Made by a program: the position numbers and the translations under genes
The notes under the pieces: generated by a model
Databases searched by the model: none
What the model saw: only the letters and a program-made list of their open reading frames with translations
Told to the model about the DNA's origin: nothing
In this document: piece after piece, positions 26,728 to 35,066 of the stretch
Numbering within the stretch: position 1 is the first letter of the stretch
Layout of the letters: every line of letters begins with the position of its first letter
NCBI RefSeq assembly: GCF_014207535.1
Contig: NZ_JACHGK010000006.1
Coordinates: 62,001 to 126,000 of the forward strand
Direction of reading: 5' to 3'
DNA length: 64,000 nucleotides
Source of the DNA: Bacillus benzoevorans
GTDB taxonomy: Bacteria; Bacillota; Bacilli; Bacillales; Cytobacillaceae

Positions 26728-27819
26728 ATTAATATTTTAGATACAAAAGAAGAGCTTGAAAAGTTTTCTGAACTTTTGCCAGAAGAGTATCAGCAAGTGT
26801 ACAAACGTTTTGTTAAGGCGACACAAGCGCTAACCTCAGATGCACAACCAGAGGTTGGACCGACACCGAAGGAAGTTATTTGGACAAAGAATAAAACAAA
26901 ATTGTATCGCTATATCTCTGATCAACCAAAACAACATAAGACTCCATTACTATTGGTATATGCTTTAATTAACAAGCCATATATCATGGATTTAACGAAA
27001 GGCGCAAGCTTAGTGGAATACTTGGTTGGCCGCGGCTTTGATGTTTATCTTGTTGACTGGGGCACACCCGGCTATGAAGACAAACATATGAAGCTTGATG
27101 ATTACATTGTCGATTATCTTCCTCGTGCAGTCAGCAAAGTACTGGCTAAATCAGGGGCAAAGGAACTTTCTATCCTTGGCTATTGTATGGGAGGAACGAT
27201 TACTTCCATTTTTGCCTCATTATACAAAGAACTGCCGATTAAGAACCTTGTCTTTATGACGACTCCGTTTGATTTTGCTGATACAGGTCTCTATGGCGAA
27301 ATGCTGAACGAAAAATACTTTGATGTTGATAAAGTAGTCGATGTTCTTGGCCTTATTCCACCGGAAATGATTGATTTTGGAAACAAATTAGTGAAGCCAA
27401 TGGCCAACTTCTACGGTCCTTACGTCAGCCTGGTAGATCGTTCTGACAATGAAAAATTCATGAAGAGCTGGAAACTGCTGCAAAAATGGCTGAATGATGG
27501 AATCCCTTTCCCAGGTGAAGCATACCGCCAGTGGATCCGCGACTTCTATCAGCAGAATAAGTTGATCAATGGTGAACTTGTTGTCCGCGGGCAGAAAGTC
27601 GATTTGAGTAATATCACAGCCAATATATTAAACCTTTCTGGACAATCTGATATTATTGCACAGCCGCATATGGTTGAAGCATTAATGGATGCAGTCTCCA
27701 GTAAAGATAAAACATATATTGACCTTCCAGTGGGACATACTTCCATTGTTTACGGAAGTAAAGCGAACAAAATCACCTACCCAACAATTGGTGACTGGCT
27801 TGCTGAGCGTTCAAACTGA
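26728..27819 (+). CDS. phaC: Class IV PHA synthase catalytic subunit, apparently with an ATT start codon
   Basis: About 363 residues from 26728. An alpha/beta hydrolase-fold synthase that polymerises 3-hydroxyacyl-CoA on the PHA granule together with PhaR. The lipase-box-like GYCMGG holds the catalytic cysteine; aspartate (SGQSDIIAQ) and histidine (PVGHTS) complete the triad. The first ordinary start codon in frame is a TTG at 26776, but it has no ribosome site and would remove the conserved leading 16 residues. AAGGAG lies 10 bases before an in-frame ATT at 26728, an in-frame stop lies just upstream at 26719, and no ATG, GTG or TTG lies between. A terminator follows the gene. Confidence 0.88.
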   Translation: MNILDTKEELEKFSELLPEEYQQVYKRFVKATQALTSDAQPEVGPTPKEVIWTKNKTKLYRYISDQPKQHKTPLLLVYALINKPYIMDLTKGASLVEYLVGRGFDVYLVDWGTPGYEDKHMKLDDYIVDYLPRAVSKVLAKSGAKELSILGYCMGGTITSIFASLYKELPIKNLVFMTTPFDFADTGLYGEMLNEKYFDVDKVVDVLGLIPPEMIDFGNKLVKPMANFYGPYVSLVDRSDNEKFMKSWKLLQKWLNDGIPFPGEAYRQWIRDFYQQNKLINGELVVRGQKVDLSNITANILNLSGQSDIIAQPHMVEALMDAVSSKDKTYIDLPVGHTSIVYGSKANKITYPTIGDWLAERSN

Positions 27820-27837
27820 GCATAGGTTCATATTTTT

Positions 27838-27876
27838 AAAGAGTGCCGCATGAAGTGCGTCGCTCTTTTTGCCGTT
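27838..27876 (+). terminator. PHA operon terminator
   Basis: AAAGAGTGCCGCA pairs imperfectly with TGCGTCGCTCTTT around a TGAAG loop, followed by TTTTT. Confidence 0.8.
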
Positions 27877-28021
27877 ATCATCCTGTTTTCGGGACAAAAA
27901 ATCATCCATTCTATTGGATTTTTCAAAATTACCGCGTTACAAATGTTTCATTTGAGGTATAATATAAACTAGCGAAAAGTCAACTGTTTTATAAGATTTA
28001 TAATGGAAAGAGAGTGTTAGT

Positions 28022-28741
28022 ATGGGTCGTAAGTGGAATAATATTAAAGACAAAAAGGCATCTAAGGATGCAAATACGAGTCGAATTTATGCCAAGTTTG
28101 GTGTCGAAATTTATGTGGCGGCAAAAAAAGGCGAACCTGACCCGGAAGCAAATCAGGCTTTAAAATTCGTACTTGAACGTGCTAAGACGTATAATGTACC
28201 GAAACATATTATTGACCGTGCTATTGATAAAGCAAAAGGAAATTCTGATGAAACCTTCAATGAACTTCGCTATGAAGGCTTTGGACCAAACGGTTCGATG
28301 GTCATTGTTGATGCATTGACAAATAACGTAAACCGCACGGCACCGGAAGTTCGGTCTGCATTTGGCAAGAACGGTGGAAACATGGGTGTCAGCGGTTCCG
28401 TTGCTTATATGTTTGATTCTACTGCTGTAATCGGTGTTGAAGGAAAAAATGAAGAAGAAGTTCTCGAATTATTAATGGAAGCCGATGTAGATGTTCGTGA
28501 CATTATTGAAGAAGATGAATCCGTCATTGTTTACGCAGATCCGGATAAATTCCATGAAGTGCAGGAAGCATTCAAAAATGCCGGTGTGACAGAGTTTACT
28601 GTTGCTGAGTTAACCATGCTGCCGCAAAATGAAGTGACGCTTGAAGGTGATGCACTCGTGAAATTTGAGAAGTTAATCGATGTTCTGGAAGATTTAGATG
28701 ATGTACAGCAAGTGTACCACAACGTTGATTTAGGTGAATAA
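28022..28741 (+). CDS. YebC/PmpR-family protein
   Basis: 239 residues, the usual length. It starts MGRKWNNIKDKKASKDANTS, with the conserved KFGVEIYVAAK..GEPDPEANQALKFVLERAK and RYEGFGPNGSMVIVDALTDN-type motifs, and has the three-domain YebC layout. The family was long called a transcription factor; more recent work points to a role in translation through difficult motifs such as poly-proline in the YebC1/2 paralogues. It is a single gene with its own terminator. Confidence 0.92.
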   Translation: MGRKWNNIKDKKASKDANTSRIYAKFGVEIYVAAKKGEPDPEANQALKFVLERAKTYNVPKHIIDRAIDKAKGNSDETFNELRYEGFGPNGSMVIVDALTNNVNRTAPEVRSAFGKNGGNMGVSGSVAYMFDSTAVIGVEGKNEEEVLELLMEADVDVRDIIEEDESVIVYADPDKFHEVQEAFKNAGVTEFTVAELTMLPQNEVTLEGDALVKFEKLIDVLEDLDDVQQVYHNVDLGE

Positions 28742-28750
28742 AAAAATGTA

Positions 28751-28780
28751 AGGGGCGGTCGATTGACCGTCCCTTTTGTT
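28751..28780 (+). terminator. Terminator after the YebC-family gene
   Basis: GGGGCGGTC pairs with GACCGTCCC around GATT, followed by TTTTG. Confidence 0.8.
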
Positions 28781-28801
28781 TGCTGAAATGCTATTTCAAG
28801 G

Positions 28802-30262
28802 CTATTTCACATCCAGGAAAGGATCAAAATAATCATACTCCGTCACACCATTTGCGATTGGAGTGCTGATCCGGATAAGTTCGTTCATAATATCAGCTGC
28901 TTCCTGACCGAAAACCGGCAGTGGCTGATAGTCATTTTCAGTCGTGCTGCCATCGGAATTTTCTAATGTTGGCACAATCGTTAAACCTCTCATGACAACA
29001 GTTCCGTTTTCTTGCGCAAATTTTATGCGAAACATCGCTGTTTGCCGCGATAAAAGAGTAGGATCGGCACCGAAGGCATAGTCGCCCATGCTGTAAATAA
29101 TATATTTCCCGTTATAGTTCTCGATGCTTTCGAGCCGGTGCGGATGCGACCCCATCAGAATGTCTGCTCCCGCATCTAAGATTGCATGAGCGAAATTGGT
29201 TTGATAATCAACCGGTGTTTCACGGTATTCAACACCCCAATGCATATTGACGATGACAAGGTTATCCGGGCGTTTATGCCGCGTTACCTCCTCTGTAATC
29301 CGGGCGAGATAGTCTGCACTGTATTGGCTCATACGGCAGTCATAGCCGAGGAAGACGGTTTCAATGCCGCCTATTGTTTTAACCAGCGGCATGCCGTCAT
29401 TGAAGACATCTACCTTGTGCTCAGAGAAAGCCTTCAATGTATCTTTATAGCCGATTTCAAAATAATCCATTGTATGATTATTGGCCAAATTCGCCGCTTC
29501 CACTCCGCTTGCCGGTAAAAATGCCACATGTTCCGGTTTGCTCTTAATGCGCCACATTTTATTCACGGCTTTTTCCTCATGGGTAAAGGCACTCTCGGCA
29601 TTGATGATCGTGTAGTCATCAGAGTTAAACCACGGCAGGCTGTTTTTGAAGACGTATTGATGATCGCCATTATTTGCTGTGAAGACGTTGTCGAATTTTA
29701 AGTGCTCCGGTGTTTCCGGATACGTACCAAAGGAGTTATCGCCGACAAAGGTCAGCGTGATTTCGCCATTCCTTTTCCTTCCTTGTTCATAAAGAGCGGC
29801 TGCTGCATAAAACCATTCATATTGTGACGGCAGATTTAATTCCAGTTCCGGTGTTTCTGCTTTTAAATTTTGGGCTGCGGAAACATAATCGGGATAGACC
29901 GCACCTAATGCCTTTTCATCGGCATTTCCTTTACTGTAAGATTCTAGTGCCCGCAGGCTTTTGATCAGGTTCTCTATGTATTGCCCCTTTTTGTCATTAT
30001 TTAATTCATAATGTGTCAAGTCCTCTAATAAGCCGGTCAAATCCTGTTGTGACGCAAGGTTTGCGCCTGTAGCAGCCGTTTTCTGGAGAATCTTTGCGGT
30101 TTGTGCAGATTGCTCCTCCACTGCTGCATTCGTCAGTGCTGCCTTTTTTACAGCCGCTATCTTAGTGGTTTCTAATTTGCTCTTTGATACCGCCTCTTCT
30201 GCTGAGCAGCCTGCAATACTGGCAGCTAAAAAACTAATAAACAGTATATTCAGTTTTTTCAT
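28802..30262 (-). CDS. CapA-family metallophosphatase-like lipoprotein
   Basis: 486 residues. The N-terminus is a lipoprotein signal peptide with lipobox SIAGC, so the protein is attached to the outer face of the membrane. After a helical low-complexity segment (about 25-150) comes the CapA/PGA_cap domain with GDNSFG, ESAFTHEE, NNHTMDYFEIG, NMHWGVEY and GSHPHR. CapA proteins are linked to poly-gamma-glutamate synthesis and anchoring, but many, like this one, lie away from capB/capC, which I do not see here. Its substrate is therefore open. GGAGGAG precedes the ATG. Confidence 0.87.
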   Translation of the reverse strand: MKKLNILFISFLAASIAGCSAEEAVSKSKLETTKIAAVKKAALTNAAVEEQSAQTAKILQKTAATGANLASQQDLTGLLEDLTHYELNNDKKGQYIENLIKSLRALESYSKGNADEKALGAVYPDYVSAAQNLKAETPELELNLPSQYEWFYAAAALYEQGRKRNGEITLTFVGDNSFGTYPETPEHLKFDNVFTANNGDHQYVFKNSLPWFNSDDYTIINAESAFTHEEKAVNKMWRIKSKPEHVAFLPASGVEAANLANNHTMDYFEIGYKDTLKAFSEHKVDVFNDGMPLVKTIGGIETVFLGYDCRMSQYSADYLARITEEVTRHKRPDNLVIVNMHWGVEYRETPVDYQTNFAHAILDAGADILMGSHPHRLESIENYNGKYIIYSMGDYAFGADPTLLSRQTAMFRIKFAQENGTVVMRGLTIVPTLENSDGSTTENDYQPLPVFGQEAADIMNELIRISTPIANGVTEYDYFDPFLDVK

Positions 30263-30482
30263 ATGACTCCTCCATATTTTGCTGCACTACTAGATTGATA
30301 GAATAAAAGATGACAAGATTATCAATTTCATATATAAATTATACAATGAAGTGCCTGCAACAACTACCAGATTCTGTATCCTCCCTCTTAAAAAATTTCT
30401 GCATTCCGACATTTGCAAGGAAAATAAAAAGGAAAGGTTCTGCTAAAGGTGATGGGTAATTTTTTAAAGGGGGTTGATCAAA

Positions 30483-30581
30483 GTGAACGCAACAATGGTG
30501 TATGAATTAAGGTGCTGCTGTTTCGTTTCACAGCTGCAGCTGCGGCCATACCGTAACAGCACAAAATCAGCGGGATTTTAA
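30483..30581 (+). CDS. Possible small cysteine-rich peptide, or remnant of a broken gene
   Basis: A 32-codon frame starts with GTG behind AAAGGGGG at 9-base spacing, which is a good ribosome site. The peptide includes three consecutive cysteines. In the +1 frame the region just downstream reads SCSCGHTVTAQNQRDFKTWLLDD-like sequence for about 25 codons, as if a short insertion in the CAGCTGCAGCTGC stretch had broken a longer small gene. Either reading is weak. Confidence 0.25.
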   Translation: MNATMVYELRCCCFVSQLQLRPYRNSTKSAGF

Positions 30582-30616
30582 AACATGGCTGCTGGATGAT
30601 TTACAAAAATAAATCA

Positions 30617-30666
30617 AGTGAAAAAAGGCCGTCTTTAGGAAACGACAGAAGGCGGTCTTTTTTAAT
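30617..30666. terminator. Bidirectional hairpin before the XRE-cupin gene end
   Basis: AAAAAAGGCCGTCTTT pairs with minor mismatches with AGAAGGCGGTCTTTTTT, with A- and T-runs on both sides. Confidence 0.7.
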
Positions 30667-30674
30667 TAATGCAA

Positions 30675-31220
30675 TTAATCGAAAATCATATCTTTCTCAT
30701 GTTCATCAGAATAAACGGCAATTAAAATTTGTGCCGTTTCCTCACCGGCATTTTTTATAAAATGCGGTACACAGGCATTCCAACTGAAGGTATCGCCCTC
30801 TTCAAGAATAAAAGAATCCTCTCCCTGTTCGGCCAATATTTTTCCCTTCAAAACTAAATGAGTTTCAATCCCGGTATGTGCATGCGGCTCACCCATTGAG
30901 GCACCGGACCGGAACTCGACCAGCATCATCCGCAGTCCATCTTTTGCTGCAATATGCTCAATTTTTAGATCATTATGGGCAGAATAAGTACGTTCACTTT
31001 TTTTTACAACCTTCATATGCTGCTGTTTTTCAAGCAGTAAATATGGTAATGGCACTTCGAGAAAGCCGGCAATCGTCTGCAGTGTTTGAATAGAAGGGGA
31101 AGTATTATTATTTTCAACATTGCTGATAAATCCTTTTGACAATCCGGTTGCTTCACACATTTGCGCAATGGTGATTTGTTTACGTTTACGAATGGAACGG
31201 ATTTTTGCGCCAATATCCAA
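30675..31220 (-). CDS. XRE-family regulator with C-terminal cupin domain
   Basis: 181 residues. An N-terminal helix-turn-helix (ITIAQMCEATGLSKGFISNVENN, about 17-40) is joined to a cupin effector domain (about 105-178; SMGEPHAHTGIETHLVLKG and EGDTFSWNACVPHF carry the metal-type histidines). Such proteins bind a small ligand in the cupin and switch DNA binding. The GTG at 31229 overlaps its own ribosome site; TTG at 31220 with AGGAG 8 bases upstream is better. It is transcribed divergently from the esterase-dioxygenase-DoxX operon, which it most likely controls. Confidence 0.85.
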   Translation of the reverse strand: MDIGAKIRSIRKRKQITIAQMCEATGLSKGFISNVENNNTSPSIQTLQTIAGFLEVPLPYLLLEKQQHMKVVKKSERTYSAHNDLKIEHIAAKDGLRMMLVEFRSGASMGEPHAHTGIETHLVLKGKILAEQGEDSFILEEGDTFSWNACVPHFIKNAGEETAQILIAVYSDEHEKDMIFD

Positions 31221-31280
31221 TGTTATCACTCCTGATGTTTCCTAATAAAAAACTTAGTTCTATATTAGCATAAAAAATAG

Positions 31281-31333
31281 TTGACATCCATATCAATTAT
31301 TGTTATCTTTTAAACAACAAATATTCATATTTG
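31281..31333 (+). promoter_or_regulatory. Promoter and operator-like palindrome of the esterase-dioxygenase operon
   Basis: TTGACA (31281-31286) and TATCTT (31304-31309) are separated by 17 bases. A perfect inverted repeat, CAAATAT-TC-ATATTTG, occupies 31318-31333, just after the expected start site; this is where a repressor such as the divergent XRE-cupin protein would act. Confidence 0.65.
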
Positions 31334-31357
31334 GAAACAAATGAAGGGATGATGAAA

Positions 31358-32020
31358 ATGGAAGCTCCGTTAGTTTATGAACTTCGGAAGCCAAGACAGA
31401 TCGATCCTAATCAAATATATCCAGCTCTATTTTTAATGCATGGCATGGGCAGCAATGAACAAAATATGCTGCCACTAACCGAAGGATTAGAAGAGAAGTT
31501 CTTTATCTTCAGTATTCGCGGTCCTATCCCGCAGCCTCCAGGGTTTGCATTTTTCACTATTGAAGGTTACGGCAAGCCGCACCGCGAGGTCTTTGATGAA
31601 GCAATTGGCAGGGTGACTGAATTTATTGACTATGCCGCTATGCAGTATCCGATTGATCAGGAACAATTGTATCTGCTTGGTTTCAGCCAAGGTGCCATTC
31701 TTTCTATGTCACTTAGTCTTGTGTTAGGAAGCAGAATTAAAGGAATCGTTGCTTTAAGCGGCTATATCCCGAAATTTGTACGGGAAAAAGAAGATACGGA
31801 TGTATCCGGACTTGCAGCATTTGTCTCGCATGGGAAGTTTGATCAAGTCCTCCCTTATGATTGGGGGCTTGAAGCACAAGAGTTCTTAAAGGAAAAAGGT
31901 GCATCCGTAACGTTTCAAACCTATTCGAATCTTCATACCGTTTCTACGCAAAACCAAAAGGATTATACGGAGTGGCTCTTCACGCAGCTAAAAAGTGATA
32001 AAGGAGGGAAAGAATCATGA
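31358..32020 (+). CDS. Alpha/beta hydrolase, phospholipase/carboxylesterase family (MhqD-like)
   Basis: 220 residues. The nucleophile elbow is GFSQGA, with FLMHGMGSNEQN as oxyanion region and SHGKFDQVLP and LHTVS carrying the acid and histidine. B. subtilis MhqD, induced by methylhydroquinone and catechol, belongs to this family. The ATG at 31358 has AAGGG nine bases upstream. The next gene, an extradiol dioxygenase, starts within its stop region (ATGA-type overlap), so the two are translated together. Detoxification of quinone or catechol compounds is inferred from the neighbours. Confidence 0.82.
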   Translation: MEAPLVYELRKPRQIDPNQIYPALFLMHGMGSNEQNMLPLTEGLEEKFFIFSIRGPIPQPPGFAFFTIEGYGKPHREVFDEAIGRVTEFIDYAAMQYPIDQEQLYLLGFSQGAILSMSLSLVLGSRIKGIVALSGYIPKFVREKEDTDVSGLAAFVSHGKFDQVLPYDWGLEAQEFLKEKGASVTFQTYSNLHTVSTQNQKDYTEWLFTQLKSDKGGKES

Positions 32021-32799
32021 TGCCTTCATTATTTATTGCCCATGGAGCTCCGTTGCTGGCAATAGAGGATAATGAATATACCAGGTTTTTGAAAAAGTTA
32101 GCAGCTGAACTGCCAAAGCCAAAGGCAGTTGTCATGTTTTCGGCGCACTGGGAGTCGTCAGTACAACAGGTAAGTGATGTAGACGAATTTGGAACGATTT
32201 ATGATTTTGGCGGCTTTCCACGGGAATTATATGAAATTCAATATCCGGCCAAGGGTGCAAAGGTTATTACCGAGGAAATAAAGGGATTATTTGCAAGTGA
32301 GGGAATTCCATTTGAAGTGAATACGAGCCGCGGTTTAGATCACGGTGCATGGGTTGTTCTGCGTATGCTTTACCCCAATGCGGATATCCCCGTTGTTTCC
32401 ATGTCTGTGAATCAGCATCTGACGCCAGCGGAGCAATACAAAATTGGCCGTTCATTATCCTCTTTGCGGGAACAGGATGTTATGATTATCGCCAGCGGAG
32501 GAACCGTGCATAATCTTCGTGCTGTCGGCTGGGAACGGGATGGCAAGGTGAATGATCAGTGGGCCGTTGACTTTGATGAGTGGGTTGGAAAACATCTAGT
32601 AAGCTGGGATACAGAGAAGCTGTTTGATTATTATACTATCGCTCCCAATGCTGAATTTGCTGTTCCCCGCTATGGAAAGGAACATTTTATTCCGCTTTTC
32701 TATGCAATGGGCGCAGCAGGAGACACGAAGCAGGCCATGCTTCTGCACCGCAGCTACCGCTATGGGAATCTTAGTCACAGTGTATGGCAGTTTGGGTAA
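32017..32799 (+). CDS. Extradiol aromatic ring-opening dioxygenase, LigB/DODA type
   Basis: 260 residues. The metal ligands of class III extradiol enzymes are visible: FIAHGAP near residue 6, FSAHWESS near 43, GLDHGAWVVLR near 108 and the SGGTVHNLR segment near 170. The family opens catechol-like rings with a divalent metal; MhqO in B. subtilis is a functional parallel but belongs to a different fold. GGAGGG precedes the ATG, which overlaps the esterase stop. Substrate unknown. Confidence 0.85.
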   Translation: MMPSLFIAHGAPLLAIEDNEYTRFLKKLAAELPKPKAVVMFSAHWESSVQQVSDVDEFGTIYDFGGFPRELYEIQYPAKGAKVITEEIKGLFASEGIPFEVNTSRGLDHGAWVVLRMLYPNADIPVVSMSVNQHLTPAEQYKIGRSLSSLREQDVMIIASGGTVHNLRAVGWERDGKVNDQWAVDFDEWVGKHLVSWDTEKLFDYYTIAPNAEFAVPRYGKEHFIPLFYAMGAAGDTKQAMLLHRSYRYGNLSHSVWQFG

Positions 32800-32856
32800 T
32801 ATTTTTTAGAGGAATAGAAATCAAATTATATAAATTTAGGGAAATGAGGAGAAAAA

Positions 32857-33291
32857 GTGGTAAATAAATTTGAAGTAAGTACATTGATTTTACGTGTAGT
32901 ATTAGGGATAACATTCTTTGTTCATGGTCTTGTGAAGTTTCAGGGGGGAATTGAGAATATCGTTGGCTGGTTTGCCAGCATCGGTCTTCCAGGAGGATTG
33001 GCTTATGCCGTGGCGATTTTGGAAATAGCCGGCGGAATTGCGTTAATCGTTGGTTTAGGCAGCAGAGCAGTGTCCATTCTTTTGGCTTTATTGATGCTTG
33101 GTGCTACGCTAAAAGTGAAGTTAGCCGGCGGCTTTTTAGGAGCTGGTCAAGGAGCAGGATATGAATTAGATTTGGCTCTAATGGCAATAGCTGTTGTAAT
33201 TGCGATTAACGGCAGCAAACTGTTTGCTTTGGATCAAGTTCTGTTCAAAAAGGAAAAAGGCGCCGCTTCAACGGCAGCTGGAAATATCTAA
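32857..33291 (+). CDS. DoxX-family membrane protein (MhqP/CatD-like)
   Basis: 144 residues with four membrane segments (about 8-25, 45-65, 70-90, 107-125) and the DoxX signature RVVLGITFFVHGLVKF. In B. subtilis DoxX proteins MhqP and CatD sit beside dioxygenases and protect against quinones and thiol-reactive electrophiles. Start is GTG after GAGGAG. It ends the operon and is followed by a strong terminator. Confidence 0.85.
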   Translation: MVNKFEVSTLILRVVLGITFFVHGLVKFQGGIENIVGWFASIGLPGGLAYAVAILEIAGGIALIVGLGSRAVSILLALLMLGATLKVKLAGGFLGAGQGAGYELDLALMAIAVVIAINGSKLFALDQVLFKKEKGAASTAAGNI

Positions 33292-33303
33292 GAGAATGAA
33301 GAA

Positions 33304-33333
33304 AAGCCAGGCGCCCATGCCTGGCTTTTTACA
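33304..33333 (+). terminator. Terminator after the DoxX gene
   Basis: AAAGCCAGGC pairs with GCCTGGCTTT around a short loop and is followed by TT and AC-rich sequence. Confidence 0.85.
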
Positions 33334-33352
33334 AAGAGTTACTGATACATAA

Positions 33353-33389
33353 AAAGAGGGCTGATTGGATTATCAGCCCTCTTTGCTTA
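33353..33389. terminator. Terminator of the GPH symporter gene
   Basis: AAAGAGGGCTGA pairs perfectly with TCAGCCCTCTTT. It overlaps the end of the minus-strand gene and can work in both directions. Confidence 0.8.
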
Positions 33390-34814
33390 TTTAGCTTCTT
33401 TTTCCTGTCTTCTTTGCGCCAAATCCAAAGCAAGCTGGTTTGTGCGCTTTTTGTTTAATGGATATAAGAAGACTAGGATTAGGAAAATGGCGATGTAAAT
33501 GATAGCCGGAACTAATGTAGCGAGTCCATAGATTCCTGATAATGCTTCATTAGATTGATGGGCAGCGGCTGCTTTATACCCAATGGCTGCAATCGCAAAA
33601 CCGCCGATCCCACCGGCAATCGCTTGTCCTATTTTTCGCGCCATTGAATAAATGGAATAGACAGTGGCATCTTCGCGAAGTCCGGTTAAGAACTCGTGAT
33701 AATCAATAACGTCCGTAACGAATGCCCAGATGACAAGGTTAAAGAAACCAAAGCCAAACATACCAACAGCTGAGATGAAAACGAATGGAAGAGCTGGCAG
33801 CCCTTTTAAGAAGAACAGTGCCAGATAGACAATGGCAGCTAAACCAATACCTGCTGAAGCGACTTCTTTTTTTCCGTATTTTGTAACAAGCGGTTTAACA
33901 AAAGGAATCGCAATAAATACTACGGCGGTTTGTAATAAACCTGATAAGCTTAATGCAGCTGTGTTGCTGAAATAATCTTTATATAAGTACATATTTACTG
34001 CTTGGGTGAGCATCGTATTGATCATGAAGATTAAGGATGCTGCAAGAATCCACATTAATGGTTTATTCTTCGCAAGCCCCTTCATTGTTTTACCGATGCT
34101 AACCTTCTCAGCGCTGTTTTCCGGTGCCACGATTCGTTCTGTGGTCAGTTTATAACAGGCAATGTAACATGCCAGCGCCAGTACGCCAAAGATAGCAGCG
34201 GCCATAAACATGCGGTCAGCCTGGATTTCATTATCGACAAATACCACTAACGGTCCAATAAAGTTGATGACGAGCGAGGCACACATGGAACCCATTGTCC
34301 GCCATGATGATAAAGTCGTACGTTCCACCGGATCATCTGTAATAACAGACGCCATGGAGCCATATGGAATATTAACGGTACTGTATAAAGATCCCCAAAC
34401 AATATAGGTTACAAATGCCCAGGCGAGATAGAATCCATTTGACATCCCTGGAATTTGCGCAAACATTAAGACCCCTACAATAACGAGCGGGAAGGACATT
34501 CTGAGAACCCACGGTCTAAATTTACCTTGCGCTGTAGCCTTTCTTGTATCAATAAAACGGCCCCATGCCACATCGGCAAAAGCATCCCAAAGACGTGCCA
34601 CCATAAAGAGCACCCCTACAGTTGCCGCGTTAATATGAAAAATGTCTGTATAGAAAACCATCAAGAATGCCATCACAAGCATAAAGAAGAAATCGTTTCC
34701 AAAATCGCCAAATAAGTAACCGAATTTGTCGCGGATACCAAACGGCCGCGGCGGTTGCCCATTGCTTTGTGACATTTGCAGTTTTTCTTGTGGATTCGTT
34801 TGCACGATACCCAT
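33387..34814 (-). CDS. GPH-family (MelB-like) cation:sugar symporter
   Basis: 475 residues, twelve predicted membrane segments. GYLFGDFGNDFFF at the start and WDAFADVAWGRFIDTR in the first cytoplasmic loop are characteristic of the glycoside-pentoside-hexuronide:cation family within the MFS; DYHEFLTGLREDATVYSIYSMARKIGQAIAG is the matching conserved loop of the second half. GGGAGGG lies 8 bases before the ATG. There is no glycosidase or sugar enzyme next to it, so the substrate cannot be told. It is monocistronic. Confidence 0.88.
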   Translation of the reverse strand: MGIVQTNPQEKLQMSQSNGQPPRPFGIRDKFGYLFGDFGNDFFFMLVMAFLMVFYTDIFHINAATVGVLFMVARLWDAFADVAWGRFIDTRKATAQGKFRPWVLRMSFPLVIVGVLMFAQIPGMSNGFYLAWAFVTYIVWGSLYSTVNIPYGSMASVITDDPVERTTLSSWRTMGSMCASLVINFIGPLVVFVDNEIQADRMFMAAAIFGVLALACYIACYKLTTERIVAPENSAEKVSIGKTMKGLAKNKPLMWILAASLIFMINTMLTQAVNMYLYKDYFSNTAALSLSGLLQTAVVFIAIPFVKPLVTKYGKKEVASAGIGLAAIVYLALFFLKGLPALPFVFISAVGMFGFGFFNLVIWAFVTDVIDYHEFLTGLREDATVYSIYSMARKIGQAIAGGIGGFAIAAIGYKAAAAHQSNEALSGIYGLATLVPAIIYIAIFLILVFLYPLNKKRTNQLALDLAQRRQEKEAK

Positions 34815-34921
34815 TGTTTTTCCCTCCCAAGTTTAATCTTGTTCTCAATCATTTGCTGAACCGCGCTTATGTTAAAACAAAAGTTTGAAGAGCGAATGAT
34901 TAATAAATTCTCTTTCTTTTT

Positions 34922-34937
34922 ATACTAGTATACTAGC
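34922..34937. promoter_or_regulatory. Operator-like palindrome upstream of the symporter
   Basis: CTAGTATACTAG (34925-34936) is a perfect 12-bp palindrome 110 bases before the symporter start and within a TATA-rich promoter-like stretch. The binding protein is unknown. Confidence 0.35.
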
Positions 34938-35028
34938 ATATTTAATTTGAAACCGCAATCACAGTAAAAAAGAGTACACGGAATGTTCATATTTTCTCCC
35001 TTGCAATAAGGAGAATATTCTGTTCGGC

Positions 35029-35066
35029 GGAAAAGGCTTACCAGCGAATTGGCAGGCCTTTTCCTT
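35029..35066. terminator. Hairpin after the nitrilase-family gene
   Basis: GAAAAGGC pairs with GCCTTTTC around a partly paired loop, immediately downstream of the minus-strand stop codon. Confidence 0.5.

Larger units (their letters stand above)
30263..30674. other. Intergenic region with a small doubtful frame and a terminator
   Basis: A 412-base gap. It contains the 32-codon frame at 30483 and a hairpin before the XRE regulator gene. No other signal was recognised. Confidence 0.4.

Noticed and set aside
26776..27819. phaC starting at TTG 26776
   Set aside because: No ribosome site before this TTG and it would remove the conserved N-terminal 16 residues; the ATT at 26728 has a proper site.
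28802..30262. Poly-gamma-glutamate capsule operon
   Set aside because: Only a CapA-family protein is present; no CapB or CapC partner lies next to it.
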